Shown: positions 31,558 through 43,967, counted from the stretch's first letter. The stretch: DNA of 64,000 nucleotides from Rhipidocladum racemiflorum (GCA_036346355.1 CM070578.1:18614501-18678500), one strand, 5' to 3'. Notes: generated by a model from the sequence alone, not told the origin. A program made the numbers and translations.

Positions 31558-33326
31558 CTAGTCAACAAAGATTTTGTCTTGGAGCTGGAAGGCCTTGGTG
31601 AAGAATGCCGGCCAGCAGAGATAGGTGGAGAGGATGCTGCTGACGGTGGAGGCGCCCATGAGCATGTTCATCACGACGATCTGCAGCTGGATGGCCTCCA
31701 GCGGCGACGCGCCGCCCATGATGAGCCCCGTCATGGCGCCGGGGAGAGCGATCAGGCCGACCGTCTTGGCGTTGTCGATGACCGGTGACAGCGCGATCAC
31801 CAGCGACCTCTTCACCTGCTGAAGTGTTGCCTGACGCGGAGTCGCACCCAGAGCGAGTGCAGTCTCCACCTGTAGAAAAGAATGAAAAAGAAAGGCCGAT
31901 TCTTTAGCCGCTGAAATGAAATATAAGATTCCATCATATTCTACTACTTCTGACTAATGCAGGATGACGATGATCATTGCACAAAGTCTGCATTTTTAAA
32001 GTCATAATCCTGACAAGTGTATTAAACTAGGCGCATTACAGGCTAATCAAGTAATCAGAGCTGTTTGTGATAGAGAATAATTTTTTTTTTTTTGGAACAA
32101 TTTTTGGTGTGGTTGTGTTAGAAAACAAGGGAAAGAAAACAAGGGAAAATTGATTAAGGAAGATAGGAGAAGTGAGCTAATAAATTACCAGGTTCCTCTG
32201 GATCTTGACGTCCTCCCGGAGCTTCTTCATGGTGACCCCGGTGACGGTCATGGCGTTGCCGACCATCATGCCAGCGACGGGGATGATGTAGCGAGGGGTG
32301 AAGGGGAAGACGCTGAGCACGACGAGCAGGGACATGGTGATGGCCGTCCCAACCAGGATCGACACGCAGGCGATGTACTTGCCGCGGGGGACGTGCTTCG
32401 CGCGCTGGCCCGCCGTGTAGCCCGCAACAGTCACCTGCGTCGGATAGAACGAAGCATCAGTGATGCCACCCGTCATTGTGAAAAAGATGCAGAAGCAGTA
32501 CCATGGTTCAAATTGTAGCATAAAAACATGGGGAGCAAAGTTGTGATTTTCTTCTGAATTTGGACAAGGCACAGAGTTGGATGGAAAAACATGTTTGGAA
32601 CTGACTGAATTTATTCTATTGTGCTATGCTTGCAATCAAATTTTTGTACATGTGAGAGGGAAGAAATGATTAGGTTAAAATTTTCATATATATTATTTTG
32701 ACTCATGAAACAGGGCATAGACAAATTCTGGTCAGGGGAAGGAGTTAGGCATAAAGAAGCCACTATGAAGAGGCATAGCTTTTGTGAAGAAAGCTGGCAG
32801 AAAAGCAACAGATTTTTACAGCTCGTAGCGCAAGAGCCATTTGAAAGCTTATCGATCATGCCGGGAACCAAGGTGCTAGTATAGAGTTTGATCACCCAGT
32901 TCCAAACAATTAAGCAACACCATTCAATGATTCCCACTTAAACATCACCTCAGATTAATCAAGATGAAAATTTGCTTTGACATGCTCCAGGGAGCAGATT
33001 AATCATCAAGGGGAGCGAGATGAGTAGGTAAAGAGTACCATGAAGAGGTAGGCGAGGAGGATCCAGACGGCGTTCTTCTGGGTGAAGATGAACTGGAGGA
33101 CGAATCCGATGACGGAGAGCTGGAGGAAGGCGCGGGCGATGGCGTAGAGCATCTCGGCCTCGAGGCCGAGGCGCTGGGTGAAGCTGAGGGCGACGGCCAT
33201 GGCGACGACGGCGGTGGCGGCGAGCGGCTTGAGCATGCCGAGCAAGAAGTCGCGCCAGAAGCCCGGCGCCCAGGGGTCCACCTGCTGCGCCAGCTTCTCC
33301 AGGAGCACGGACGCGTAGTACTCCAT
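31558..33326 (-). CDS. STAR2: ALS3/STAR2-type membrane protein (UPF0014 family), aluminium tolerance
   Basis: Three minus-strand exons, 33326-33039, 32434-32189 and 31869-31558, all phase 0 with GT-AG borders, give 281 residues, the usual length of the family. Exon 1 starts MEYYASVLLEKLAQQ and holds hydrophobic segments (LAATAVVAMAVALSF, FLQLSVIGFVLQFIF, VWILLAYLFM). Exon 2 has AGYTAGQRAKHVPRGKY, then ILVGTAITMSLLVVLSV and PRYIIPVAGMMVGNAM. Exon 3 has ETALALGATPRQA, LPGAMTGLIMGGASP and a hydrophobic C-terminus. Known members are the membrane half of a bacterial-type ABC transporter: rice STAR2 pairs with the ATPase STAR1 and is thought to move UDP-glucose; Arabidopsis ALS3 is its homologue. 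All key family motifs look intact. Whether this is the strict STAR2 orthologue needs a tree. Confidence 0.93.
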
Positions 33327-34663
33327 GGTCGTCGTCGATCGCCGGTCGTACGCACAAGTGAGCAGAGCGGGGCAGGCAAGCGCGCCGGCGCAGGCTTCTT
33401 GTTGTTGAGGAGGAGGTGGTGGTGGCGGTGTTCAAGTGGGGGAGGGAGCAAGTGAGGAAGGCGACGGGCGGAGACTGGTGAGGTTGCGTGTTTGTACCTG
33501 TACCTGTACATGTACGGTCGGCCGGGTTGTACTGCTGCAGCGTGGGCGTTTGGGTGCTACGTGGGGGAGGGCGATCCCGAGAGATACGGTGGTCGGTTGG
33601 CCGCAGCTCAGGTCAACTCAACGGCAGGCAGGTCCGTCTCCGGCGAGCCTCGCAGAGACGAGAACTACCCTTCTTCTAGCTTGTTTTGTGTCCGCCCACA
33701 GGTCACATACATGCTCTTCCTGTAATCATCCAGGCGTGTATTCTCATGGACAAGGCGCAAAACGGTGGTTTTCGTTCTTCGGCGTCAGGTTGGATTGGAA
33801 CTTTGGAATCCTTTACTCGGTGGTGGCGGCACAATGCAAAAGCTGATTGCTACATTTCACCCTTTTTTTCTTAATATTTCTTACTCTAATACTGACTATA
33901 CGATAGTTTAAAGTGAGTTTAATGAAAATTCTCCGCACTATTTATAGCATAATCTATGTATATACCTATCTTATATATAGAAAAGGATATATATATACCA
34001 AAATAATAAATGGCTCAGATGAAAATTTTCCAGCCATATCGTATTAGAGTATCTTAGAATTAGTACTAAAGTGATAAAAATGTATAACACATTTGTTTAA
34101 GTAGTATATTAAAAACGAGATTACATACTCGTAAATACAACAGAAGTAGTATGTATATACTTAAAAATTGGAAGCATACAGACGTGGCCGTGGAGAGAAG
34201 TTGCAGGGATTGCATTTGGTGACAACAGACCAATAAAACGGCAAAGTCATCATGGAAGTACTCTACGCAGGGTATCCTGTCGCTGCAAGGAATTGGAACC
34301 CATCATTTCCAATCGTGGGTAAATTGAACATTCGGATCGAACGGGAGCTACAACTATGCATCTGCTGCATTTAGGGACCACGTTTACGTACTCCTCCATG
34401 ATACGCAAATTACTAGCTGCTCTGTTGTCGGCGTGTCACAAAACTGCAACACAACAAAATTTGCAGTGAGATTTCCGTCCGTTGGTTTGGAAGATGGGAA
34501 GGTACTTACTGATCACTCAAACCACGACGCTCTCCATCCATGCATGTTGGGATGATTACCTCTCTCGTCCCGGTTCCGGCAGCGATGGCGAGTTGCCTTG
34601 TGCTATTTTGTCCGGTTGATCTCATCACAGCCTACAAATGTGACGATCGGCCGTGAGATCACG
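33327..34663. other. STAR2-like promoter side and intergenic DNA
   Basis: 33327-33540 is the GC-rich leader and promoter region of the minus-strand transporter gene, with a TGTACCTGTACC repeat near 33494. 33870-34160 holds a palindromic MITE copy. The rest shows no gene. Confidence 0.4.
33875..34160. mobile_element. Palindromic MITE, family P, copy 1
   Basis: Carries CTCTAATACTGACTATACGATA near its left side and the inverse pattern ATTAGAGTATCTTAGAATTAGTA further right, the signature shared with copies at 43150-43490, 43490-43825, 47276-47625 and 47690-47995. It would fold into an imperfect hairpin. No coding capacity; superfamily unknown. Confidence 0.55.
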
Positions 34664-34944
34664 AATTTTTTTAAAAAATAATATTTCTAATGAATATTTA
34701 CAAAAATAATATGCCGTTAAAAAATAAAAAAACTACCCTCCTGTATCCGTTTGAAATGGCAACATACTCCTATCACCATTTCAAATAGCGACAGAGAGCT
34801 CTGTCACCATTTCATTTGGCGATAGAGGGCAAAATTGTCATCTTCCTCCCTGTTGCCATTCCATTTGGTGACAGGAGCATCAAAACCGCTTGGCCCCCTC
34901 GGCTTCGCCCAGACCGAGGGGGCGAAGAGCCATTTCCATCAGTC

Positions 34945-35077
34945 GATCGAAAGAGAAGAAGAGAAAGAAAGAAGAAGAAGAGGGAGAGAAAGAAAGAAGA
35001 GGAGAGGAAGAAGGAAGGAAGAAGAAGAACTGAAGAAGGGAGGAGGAAGAAGGAGAGGAGAGGAGGAAGAAGAAGAA
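34945..35077 (+). repeat. Purine (GAA/GAGGA) tract
   Basis: About 130 bases almost entirely A and G (GAAGAAGAGAAAGAAAGAAG). Simple-sequence DNA in the leader of the MULE. Confidence 0.8.
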
Positions 35078-35129
35078 TAGTTGCGTTCATCTGCAGGTAA
35101 ATTTCTATTTTTTTGTATTTAATTAGAGA

Positions 35130-35345
35130 CTTAGTTACTAGATTAATTAGCGATTTAAGGATTTAGCGATTTAGCCGCGATTTAGCGAATTAGTGACTAT
35201 TTAGCGACTTAACGATTTAGCCACTTAGCGATTTAGCCGCGATTTAGCGAATTAGTGACTATTTAGCAATTTAACGATTTAGTCACTTAGCGATTTAGCG
35301 ACTTAGCGACTATTTAGCGATGTAGCGATTTAGTGACTAGCAGTA
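35130..35345 (+). repeat. TTAGCGA short-period tandem array
   Basis: Units such as GATTTAGCGA, GACTTAGCGA and GACTATTTAGCGA follow each other about twenty times. A longer unit of about 60-65 bases (CGATTTAGCCGCGATTTAGC...) is itself duplicated at about 35166-35230 and 35228-35290. Lies between the MULE inverted repeat and the transposase remnant. Confidence 0.8.
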
Positions 35346-35502
35346 AGTTTTTTAGGCACATGACTTAGTGATAAGATTAATTAGTCTGTAGATTAGTTAA
35401 ATGTTTAGAATATCAATACATTTTTTTAGATATACGATTTAACAACCAGATTAATTGGTTTTGTAAGTAGTTAGATGTGTTGAATAGCAATAGCGATCAT
35501 GT

Positions 35503-37200
35503 ATGGGTGGTACACATGTACAAGGTATTAAGAATTTCATGAAATGTTTAACAGGTATGGATGAACGAGTGCAATTTACAATACATTACGGAGAAGGGGT
35601 TCCGCACATGGGTGCAGAAGGGGTGGAACTAAGTCATTTTTCAAGTGTCGTGGTTGGTCTGTCACGTCCAGGGGAGCGTTCATGGAGCACAATTAGAAGA
35701 TGGTTATACAAAATGTTCTCGTTGGACCGTGAATTGCATGGTATGAAGTTGCACGGAGTAGGGTGTCAGAGACGGAATTGCACGTATTGGGAGTTATTTG
35801 AAATTACAGGTCCAAAGTCATGAAGTTCGTATGTAAGAGCAGCGATTGAGAGAGGATTGCCGTTAGTGTTGTTGGTGCAAGCATTTGAGAAAGCAGAGGG
35901 CATCCATGCGACACAGTAGGAGGTTGTTGGTGACGACATCGAGGAAGTTGGGGAAAGTAGCCATGCTAGAGAATACTCAGTGAGGCATGATATTAGTTCG
36001 GGTCAGAAGGTAGTGCAAGGTGAAGAAGTTGATGTTCCAATGGCAGAAGTGCAGGAACCAATGGGTGTAGCAGACGGGGGAGAACATATTGAATCGTTGG
36101 TGCAATCGATAGCCGTAGAGAGCCAGAACTACGAGGCTTTAAGTAATGATGAAGAGGATAAAGAGCCTTTCCCTGCGGAGTGGGATGAGTATTAGTTCGA
36201 TAGGCTGATGGTCAACGAGGGTGAAGATGTCCAATGAGGGTACGATGAGAATGAGGTGCGGCAAGGTGCAATTTACAAGTATAAGGGTGAGGTGCAGGAA
36301 GTGGCGATAGCATGGGCAGTGTCGCTGCGTAGGCCCTTTTGGGTTGCGAATTCAGATCAGCGGGTGTATGATGTTAGATGCCAGATAGAGGGTTGCCCAT
36401 GGCTTGTCCATGCTTACCAGCCTAAGTGGGACACAATTTGGAAGTGTTATATAGTCGTCCCGCACTCATGTTTGCTGACGTAGTTTACACAATCGCATAG
36501 AAATATATCTTCAGTCTTTGTTGCGAATGTAATGTATGGGGAGATTGTGGGCAACCTGGATTTAGAGCCATGTGCCATCATACTTGTAATAGAGCAGATG
36601 TTCCAGTACACTATAAGCTATGTCAAGGCATGAAGAGCGAAGCAGAAGGCATTGGAAACAACGTTTGATACGTACGAAGACTCCTATCAAGGAAAGGAAT
36701 GCTGTGACCTATGTCGATATTTTTTAGCAGCTTTCGCAGCTTTTTCCTGGGAAGATGGTACTCAAGTTGGTATTCTTTGCTTTCGGTGCATGTATCAACG
36801 CGTTCAGGCATTACCATCCGTTGTTATACATGGACGAGACATTTCTGACCGGGAAGTACAAAGGCCAGATATTGACTGTCATAGGAGTCGATGAAACAAT
36901 CAGGTTCTTCCCGTAGCGCTCGCATTCGTAGACGGTGAGAACACTGATAGTTGGCTATGGTTTCTAAGGAACGTGAAAGTCGGTGTCGTGGAACAGCGGC
37001 ATGGTGTGTGTGTGTCATACATGATCGACATCCAGGGCTGTTGAAGGCGATCGTTCAATTGTAGCAAGGTGAAAATAAGACACATCCATGGCCTAATTTG
37101 CGTAGTAGGTGGTGCAAGCGGCGCATGTGTGCCAATTTCTATAAGCAGTTCAGGAACAAAGGGTTGACGAAGCTTTTTAAGAGGCTGTGCGATCAAACCA
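35503..37200 (+). pseudogene. MuDR-type transposase, decayed by in-frame stops
   Basis: One frame runs from 35503 to about 36690 through six stop codons (35821, 35917, 36193, 36235, 36481, 36631) without a shift. It includes an N-terminal region (FTIHYGEGVPHMG), a MuDR zinc-binding region (FWVANSDQRVYDVRCQIEGCPW, about 36340) and a KA-RAKQKALETTF segment. After a one-base shift near 36695 comes the MULE catalytic region (YMDETFLTGKYKGQ, about 36830), with another shift near 36893 before PVALAFVDGENTDSWLWFL. The C-terminal SWIM zinc finger expected in this family is absent. Dead transposase. Confidence 0.82.
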
Positions 37201-37581
37201 ATACTACATGAATTATCACAGATAAATTTGATTTTTTTCTTAATTTATTGAGTTAGCCCTCCTATGTCCATTTGAAATGGCGACAGGGGGTATAAACGAG
37301 ATTTTACCCACTGCAGCAACTTCCAACGGGGGAGGGCCCTCTGTCGCCAAATGAAATGACGACAGAGCTCTCTGTCGCCATTTCAAACGGACACAGGGGT
37401 GTAGTTTTGTTATTTTTTTTAAACGGCATATTATTTTTGTAAATATTCATTAAAAAAATTATTTTACAAAAAACACAAGCAATTTCTTGGCAAGATCAGC
37501 AGAGGATTCTAGGGAATGCACAGAATGAACTACATGGGCCTGATTATGATGGCATGGAAAAATTCTTCACACGGTCACACC

Positions 37582-39077
37582 AGGGACCCATTTATCGTCG
37601 ATTATCACTCAATAATCGCGATTATTGAGGGTATCGACGGGGTACGGTACTAGAAATCGAGTGGAAAATCGGTAAAATTCAAATTCAAATTTGAAAAATT
37701 CGAGAATTTTGAAAATATTTATCCAAAAGTTCTCTAAAAATAGTACTAATAGGTTTGTGGTCTTTGGCATGAAAATTTTGTAAAAAAACGATTTCGAACG
37801 ACATTTTACAGCAAAATCCAAATTCAAGCATGTATTAAAAATTAGTATGTCTATATATATAGCTATCCAAATTCGAGCATGTATTAAAAATAGTATTAAT
37901 AGGTAGCATAAATATTTATTGCTTTGCTCTATATGAATAATTCAACTATGGGAGTGGAATATTAATTGTTGGTCGGTGGATGTCGGAATATTTAAATTAG
38001 TAGATTACCATGTTGTAGTTGAACATATGTGGAGTCGCACGAGAATTTATTAATTAATTCGATCGCCGGAGTGAAATATTAATTGTTGGTCTTGGATGTT
38101 GAATTATTTAATTTAGTGAATACTTTGTAAGAGACTAATATTATTAGGGACACAAAAATAGATTAATAAACCGTGTATGTTTAAATTTATTAGGGTTTCC
38201 TCTCAAGTTAATTTGGTAGTTGCAAATTATCAATGGATAGAGTTACTAGTTTCATAAAATAACGACCGGCTTAGTTGTTTATATTGCATCAGAGAGAATT
38301 GTCCCTCTCGGTTTAGGTTAAATATATTAAATTGATCCTAGAGTTTGTACATTATTAAATCAATCATGTACATTGAGATTCATTTTTTCAAATGTCATAT
38401 TCCATGTACATTAAGATGCGGACTTCTTGAATTCATTTGTGAATGGTATTGAGATATTCTTGGATTTTGTGACAATGGAAGTATGAAAAAGCTATGCCAA
38501 TTGGGAACTTTCATTTTCAGTGAGAAATATTGATTTCAAATGTCAGATGCTATGTACATTGACATGTGAATTTGTTGGATTCATTTGTGTATAGGATTGA
38601 CATGAAATGTTATTTGTTGAGATATTATTGCAATAAAATAATAGAGTGAATACTAGTGCCTACTTTACAACTTCAGATTGTCCAAAATATAACAAAGGTC
38701 ATGCCAAAATTTTTCATATTTTACCATCGTTGTGCTATTCATATCTCCTTTTATATATATATATATTTTTTGTATTTCTAACATTTACTATGATTTATTT
38801 TGTCTTTACTATGTTTTTACAATTTTCTAACATTTCTCATATTTTTTGGCATTTTTTCTAAATTTTCTCAAAATTTTCCATTTTTCCTTCACAGCCACGG
38901 TTTTCCACCATTTATCGTCGATAATCACCACTTATCGAGCGATTTTTCCACATTTTTCAACCGGTTTTGGCGGATCGGTTCAAATCGGTGTATTTGTGCG
39001 ATTTTCGCTCGAAAATTGATAAAAATCGGTACCGGTGGATTAGCGGTTTTCGGCTCCAAAACGATAAGTAAAACCCT
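37582..39077. mobile_element. hAT-like (or MULE-like) non-autonomous element, copy C
   Basis: About 1496 bp. GGTCACACC occurs at 37573-37581 and 39078-39086. Ends are (C)AGGGACCCATTTATCG and, inverted, (C)AGGGTTTTACTTATCG. Sub-terminal AAATTCAAATTTGAAAAATTC and AAAATCGGTACCGG motifs recall copies A and B. Because CCAGGG/CCCTGG overlaps the flank, the duplication can be read as 7 to 9 bases; 8 with one C lost would fit hAT, 9 would fit Mutator. No ORF. Confidence 0.7.
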
Positions 39078-39086
39078 GGTCACACC

Positions 39087-42000
39087 CATGGAGAAATAAA
39101 AAATAAACCAATGACAAATCGGGTTGGGTGGATGCATGCATCCGCGCACACCTCCTAAGTGCGTCTTACGGCAGTTCCCACGCCGGCCGTCGTGGACATG
39201 AGCAGGTTGCCAGAGGATAAGACGAATGGCGCACGGAGGCAGATCACGACTTGCTCGAAACCATGGGAAAACCAACGACAGGCCAGCAGCACAAAAACTT
39301 GGATTGAGTTGTACTACGATTTAAAAAAGGAGACTAGCGAAACATGAACATGCCTTGTAGTTTGTCATCAGAGCTTATGAGGGCAAGAAGACAGCGTCCA
39401 GGTCGCCGGAGATACGAGGAGGCAATGCAACAAGGCAGCGGCCTGGTCACGAACAAATTTGTCATCAGCCTAATCGCCAAGGGGAGGTGCATGGCGTCGT
39501 CCTGGAAATCGACGACGAATGCAATTTGGAGGCGGCCGTATGGCTTTTTGGTTGGTCGAATGCACCAAAAAGGAATCCAAACTTCTAGATGGCTAGCTTG
39601 ATTCGAAACCTGGATATACACGCCGAACTGATAATTCACGAATTAATTAAGTAACCACGATTTTTTTAGCAGAATTAAACGGCAGATGTACGGTATTGGA
39701 TCGGATCTTTCTCTCACCCATGGTTTTCAGCCCGTTAGTCTCTAAATGATGCACGGATCTCACGGAGGCGGGAACCGTGGATGAACAGGGAGTAACTACA
39801 CCCGGAAGTGGTTATATAGGACTCCACTAGTGAAATAAAAAACTTTGCACATGCGCTGAAGTTCTGACTTGTACAGGAGGAAATTAGCATAACAACCAGT
39901 TTCACTTCTTATTTTGCTCGTCATTAACTGACAATTTGCAAGAAGTAAGAACTGACAGCTTCATTGTTTGATACCAGCAAGGTTCTGACATGTACACATG
40001 GCATCAAATATTATCTTCTAAATAATGATAAGTCAGCTCAAGCATGAGCTCAACTTTGAGCACAGATCAGATAATATTTGACGACAGCTTCATGATCTCA
40101 TTAGGTAAAGTTTCAAAGTCGATAACAAGCTGTAGGTCATATGTAGAATGAGATCAAAACAGGAGTCTTTAGCATATATATTAGCATTAAACTTATATGG
40201 TCTGCTATCATGGACAAATCAGTCACAAAACAGTGACCATATAGTCATATAGAGTCCCCAACTACATGCCCTAAAACAAATCTGGCAGTTGAACAAACTG
40301 CAGACATCTACAAAAGGAAGCTAGTACGACCTAAAAAGAATCAGCACCAGCAACAAGCATATCTATGAGAAAGAAGAGTCCTGCCTGAATTCCTCCTGCA
40401 TTTCATTCCCTACCCTGTCCTTTCCTCATTTCCATTCCCTTTATTTGCCCTCATCTCCAACAGATATGAAATGAAGGGAATTGTATAGGGAAAGGAGAGA
40501 GAATCCCATGCTAAAGGGAATGGGAGTGAGAATCCCTTCACGAAGGGAATGCTGAAGGGAATCCGTTGGAGCGCTAAAGGGAATGGGAATCTCTTCGCGG
40601 AGGGAAAGGGAGAGGAGAATGGACACGGTTGGAGATGATCTAACATTTATTACTCGACCATGTTTGAACCCTTGGAATATCTCATAATTTGCAGCGTACA
40701 AATTGGAAATACAACAACCAAAGCATTTACAGCGAAATGGAGAGCCACCAAACTATATCAGCATAGCTGATTTTTTTACTTAGCAGAAGGGATGCAAGTC
40801 AAGCCGCTGAAGTACTACGCAACTCCACTAGTTGAGAAGTTTCCCTTTCATAACCATCAACTACCACCAGTTTTACCGATGAAACTGAACTCTAACAAGG
40901 ACTACACATATTCCCAATCAAATTGACTTAATTAACCTGAGCGTTACCATGTAACGGTCTGAAAATAAATTACTCGTTGCTTACGCCTCCAAATTTCTGA
41001 CGTTATCACTTATCAACATGCAGATTTCCCTAGTTGATCTTCATACACCTGAACCTATTTCGTTTTTTCTCTCTGATAGAAATACACATGCACCTTCAAT
41101 TCAATGATACTGGACAAACTAAACTAATAACAGCAATCATAAAGGCTACCAGACTTTACTCAAGCTCAAAATGTCCTATTAAAAAATCAAGTTCACACTC
41201 TTCAGCCAGTTGTACACTACTAGTTAACCAACCTCAACCTGCAAGGTTCTAAAGTTCATGATCAAACGAACTATGCAAAATCTTAATCTGCATTTACAGC
41301 ACCGGCAAACAGAACAAATGGCAAAAAGTACTACGACAAAGCTACCGGACAACAATTGGCAGGGGAAGAATTCTTACGGCGCTTTTAGGCCACAACCTAT
41401 AGTATTATTGGCTAGATTGCAGTAATTGCTGACCAAACTAGCTAGATTACGAAACAACCAACTAACTTGGAGAATTGGCAAAGGCACAGTAATATCGATC
41501 CATACAAACCAATCCTCGAACTAATTCCAATCACATAGTAAAACAACTCGCGGACACAGCTTGCAACACTGCACTAGATTCAAGACAACCCCTACCAAAC
41601 CAACGAAACAACCAAAACAATCGAACAAATTAGGCGACCAGATTAGCACAAAAAGGCCAAATCTTTACCACTCCCTTGCCCGCCGCATCCAACCCGCACA
41701 TCGTAATCAGCAAAAGTTTCTGCCTCCAAGTCAACTAACAAATACAAATTAGCACAAGCACCTTACAAACACAAACTTACAATCGAGCACCGGACTCTTG
41801 ATCAGAACCTCGCGGAATCAACCAAAAAAAAAAAAAACAGAGCAAACTAAGCCAAATCATGCCCGAAAATTAAACAGTACCGCGAGCGAGGAGAAAGCGG
41901 GGAGGTTTGCCTTGGGGGAAGGATGAAATCGAGCACCGTGGCTGGCTGTCTTGCGGCGGAAGCGATCGGAGGATTCGGGGCCGGACGCGATCAAGAAGGT

Positions 42001-42205
42001 GACGGCGTTCGGGATCTCTTCTGCCGATTGCTTTGGGCGACTGCGCTGTTACTATTATCAGCAGGTAGCGGGCTTGCTCACCGAGCCGACTAGATCGGTT
42101 ATGGGCCTGGATGGGCTCCGAGTGGATTCCTAGTAGGCCGAGATTAGTGCTGGCTGGCCTAACTAGACTACCGGCCTTGTTCTTGTCGCTATTTCTTCCT
42201 TATTT
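39087..42205. other. Gene-poor intergenic stretch
   Basis: No ORF with coding character. 40440-40642 holds a short inverted-repeat element (CATCTCCAAC...GTTGGAGATG) full of AAGGGAATG motifs. 41880-42050 is a GC-richer patch that reads like a minus-strand 5' UTR followed by a GGTACTG donor, but no gene can be traced to its left. Confidence 0.35.
40446..40642. mobile_element. Small inverted-repeat element (CATCTCCAAC ends)
   Basis: CATCTCCAAC near 40451 is repeated in inverse as GTTGGAGATG near 40629-40638. The interior has several GAATCCC/GGGAATG units that can pair. Target duplication not identified. Confidence 0.45.
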
Positions 42206-42499
42206 AGGGCATGTACAATAGTACAGATGGCAGCTGTCTATAATGTAACTTCACATCATCTACAGACAGCACTAAAAATAATTCATACAATGGATCATCT
42301 ATAGAGTTGTCTGTAGTGGTCTCTCATTTAATTAACAGACTGTCTATACAATGGTACACAAAATGTAAAGCTGTCTATAAGCTGTCTATTAAATAGTAGA
42401 CAACAGTCTTCTCTCTCCTTCTTCTCTCTCCTCCACATCATTTAAAATCCTACGTATCATATCTTATAGACAGCTAAATATAACCATTGTACATGCCCT
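42206..42499. mobile_element. MITE with AGGGCATGTACAAT ends
   Basis: 294 bp. Left end AGGGCATGTACAATAG; right end ATTGTACATGCCCT. The interior repeats GCTGTCTATA and ACAGACAGC in both directions. These ends recur in many grass genomes. Superfamily not assigned because no clean duplication was found. Confidence 0.7.
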
Positions 42500-42627
42500 T
42501 TCCCTTAGGATTTTTCACAGCCCAAACAATTTAACCCCGAGAACGTTAATTTAACCCTACAAGCTAATGATGCTACAAGATGGTGAATCATAACAAACTT
42601 ACGGAACGGGGTTAGCACGTCCGTACA

Positions 42628-42994
42628 AAGGGTCTGTTTGTTTCAGTCAGCGATTTTAGACAGCAGTTTTTAAAATCTAAAAAGTTAACAAATAGACAAC
42701 TTTTAATCTGGATTGTAACAATTTGGAGGCCAGATTGTAGCAATCCCACAATCCACTTTAAAGGAGTTTTCCTTAGCTTTTTTTTTTGGTAAAAGACCAC
42801 AATGCCCATCGAATTTCAGTCAAAATTACCTACCATTGCCCCTCCCCTATTGTAGAAACAGCAATTCAAACATACTATAATCTGGGTTGCCAAACAGCCA
42901 TTAGCTTTTCAACCTCTAGCTTTTAACAATACAGCTTTTACAATCCAAATTTTGAAAACTGCTTTCTATAATCCCCAGCTGAATCAAACAGGCC
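42628..42994. mobile_element. MITE with GGGTCTGTTTG / CAAACAGGCCC ends
   Basis: Left GGGTCTGTTTGTTTCAG pairs with right CTGAATCAAACAGGCCC. Interior AT-rich with ATCCA/TGGAT and AGCTTTT repeats. Ends fit the Tourist or hAT MITE style of grasses. Confidence 0.6.
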
Positions 42995-43149
42995 CAAATT
43001 AACCCTTTTAGTTATCTATTAGCTTTTTTTAACGTGCAACTATTAACCAGTATAGCCATCTCAAAGTCTCACGAATCGATCTCATGTCCCGTGAGGCCGT
43101 GAGCCACAACGCGACGCACACCTTAGGTTCTACCTTTGGTTTCGTACTC

Positions 43150-43490
43150 ATAAAGTACGTGCTCCCACCTCTAATATACCTCTTGAATGATATTGTTATA
43201 CCTCTTTATCATTTTGAGTATACTCTAATGCTGATTATAAGATACTTCAAAGTGAGTTCCACAAAAAATTTCACCAAAATCCACACTTTATAGCATAATT
43301 TATTTTTATAGTCCTTTACATGTGAAAAAGGGTATATAGCAAAAAAAAAAAAAACAAAGGGTTACGATGAATGTTTTTCAACCATATTACATTAGAGTAT
43401 CTTAGAATTATTATTAAAGTATAACAAAAGTCATAAAAGAGTATAATACATTTATTTAGGGGTAATATTATATGTGGAAGTATGTACTCC
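43150..43490. mobile_element. Palindromic MITE, family P, copy 2
   Basis: Left arm GAGTATACTCTAATGCTGATTATAAGATACTTCAAAGTGAG, right arm the inverse (ATTAGAGTATCTTAGAATTATTA). The copy ends close to TACTCCCGGGAATA, where copy 3 begins, so the two are back to back. Confidence 0.6.
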
Positions 43491-43825
43491 CGGGAATACA
43501 TATTTAAATGAACGTTTTATGCTCCTTTATCACTTTCAGTATATTTCAATCATAATTTAAAATATTCCAATGTGATATGATTGAAAAAAAATTCATCAGA
43601 GCCATTTATTTTCTGCTATATACCTTTTTCCATATGTAAAAGGAATATATAAACAAATTATACTATAAAAAGTGAACTTTGATAAAATTTTTCATAAAAT
43701 TTACTTTGATGTATCTTATAAGTAGTATTAAAGTATACTTAAAAGGATAAATAAGTATAATAGCGTTAATTAAACAGTACTATACTAAAGTTGAAAATAC
43801 GTACTCCTACCAGGAGTAACCACGC
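43490..43825. mobile_element. Palindromic MITE, family P, copy 3
   Basis: Same hairpin family as copy 2, with arms TTTCAGTATATTTCAATCATAA and AGTAGTATTAAAGTATACTT, ending at TACGTACTCCTACCAGGAGTAA. Confidence 0.6.
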
Positions 43826-43967
43826 ATGTGCGCGCATACATGTACACGTCGATCGATTTAACACATTGGATATTTCGTCCGTATGACACAAATACAGCAT
43901 AAATAGCCTGCACAAAGCTCGTACTACGTACGACCGTAAGAACCATTCATCCATCGGTCCATCCACT

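Larger units (their letters stand above)
34664..37475 (+). mobile_element. Mutator-like element (MULE) with long terminal inverted repeats
   Basis: The first 200 bases and the inverted last 200 bases match closely (AATGAATATTTACAAAAATA, ATATGCCGTT, CCGTTTGAAATGGC, GCTCTGTC-CCATTTCATTTGGC). Long inverted repeats and a MuDR-type transposase remnant inside mark a MULE. I could not find a clean 9-bp duplication, so the exact edges are approximate. The left side has a purine-rich tract and a TTAGCGA array. Confidence 0.82.

Noticed and set aside
35130..35345. TTAGCGA array considered as a CRISPR-like repeat array
   Set aside because: Units are short, variable, lack unique spacers, and lie inside a plant Mutator-like element.
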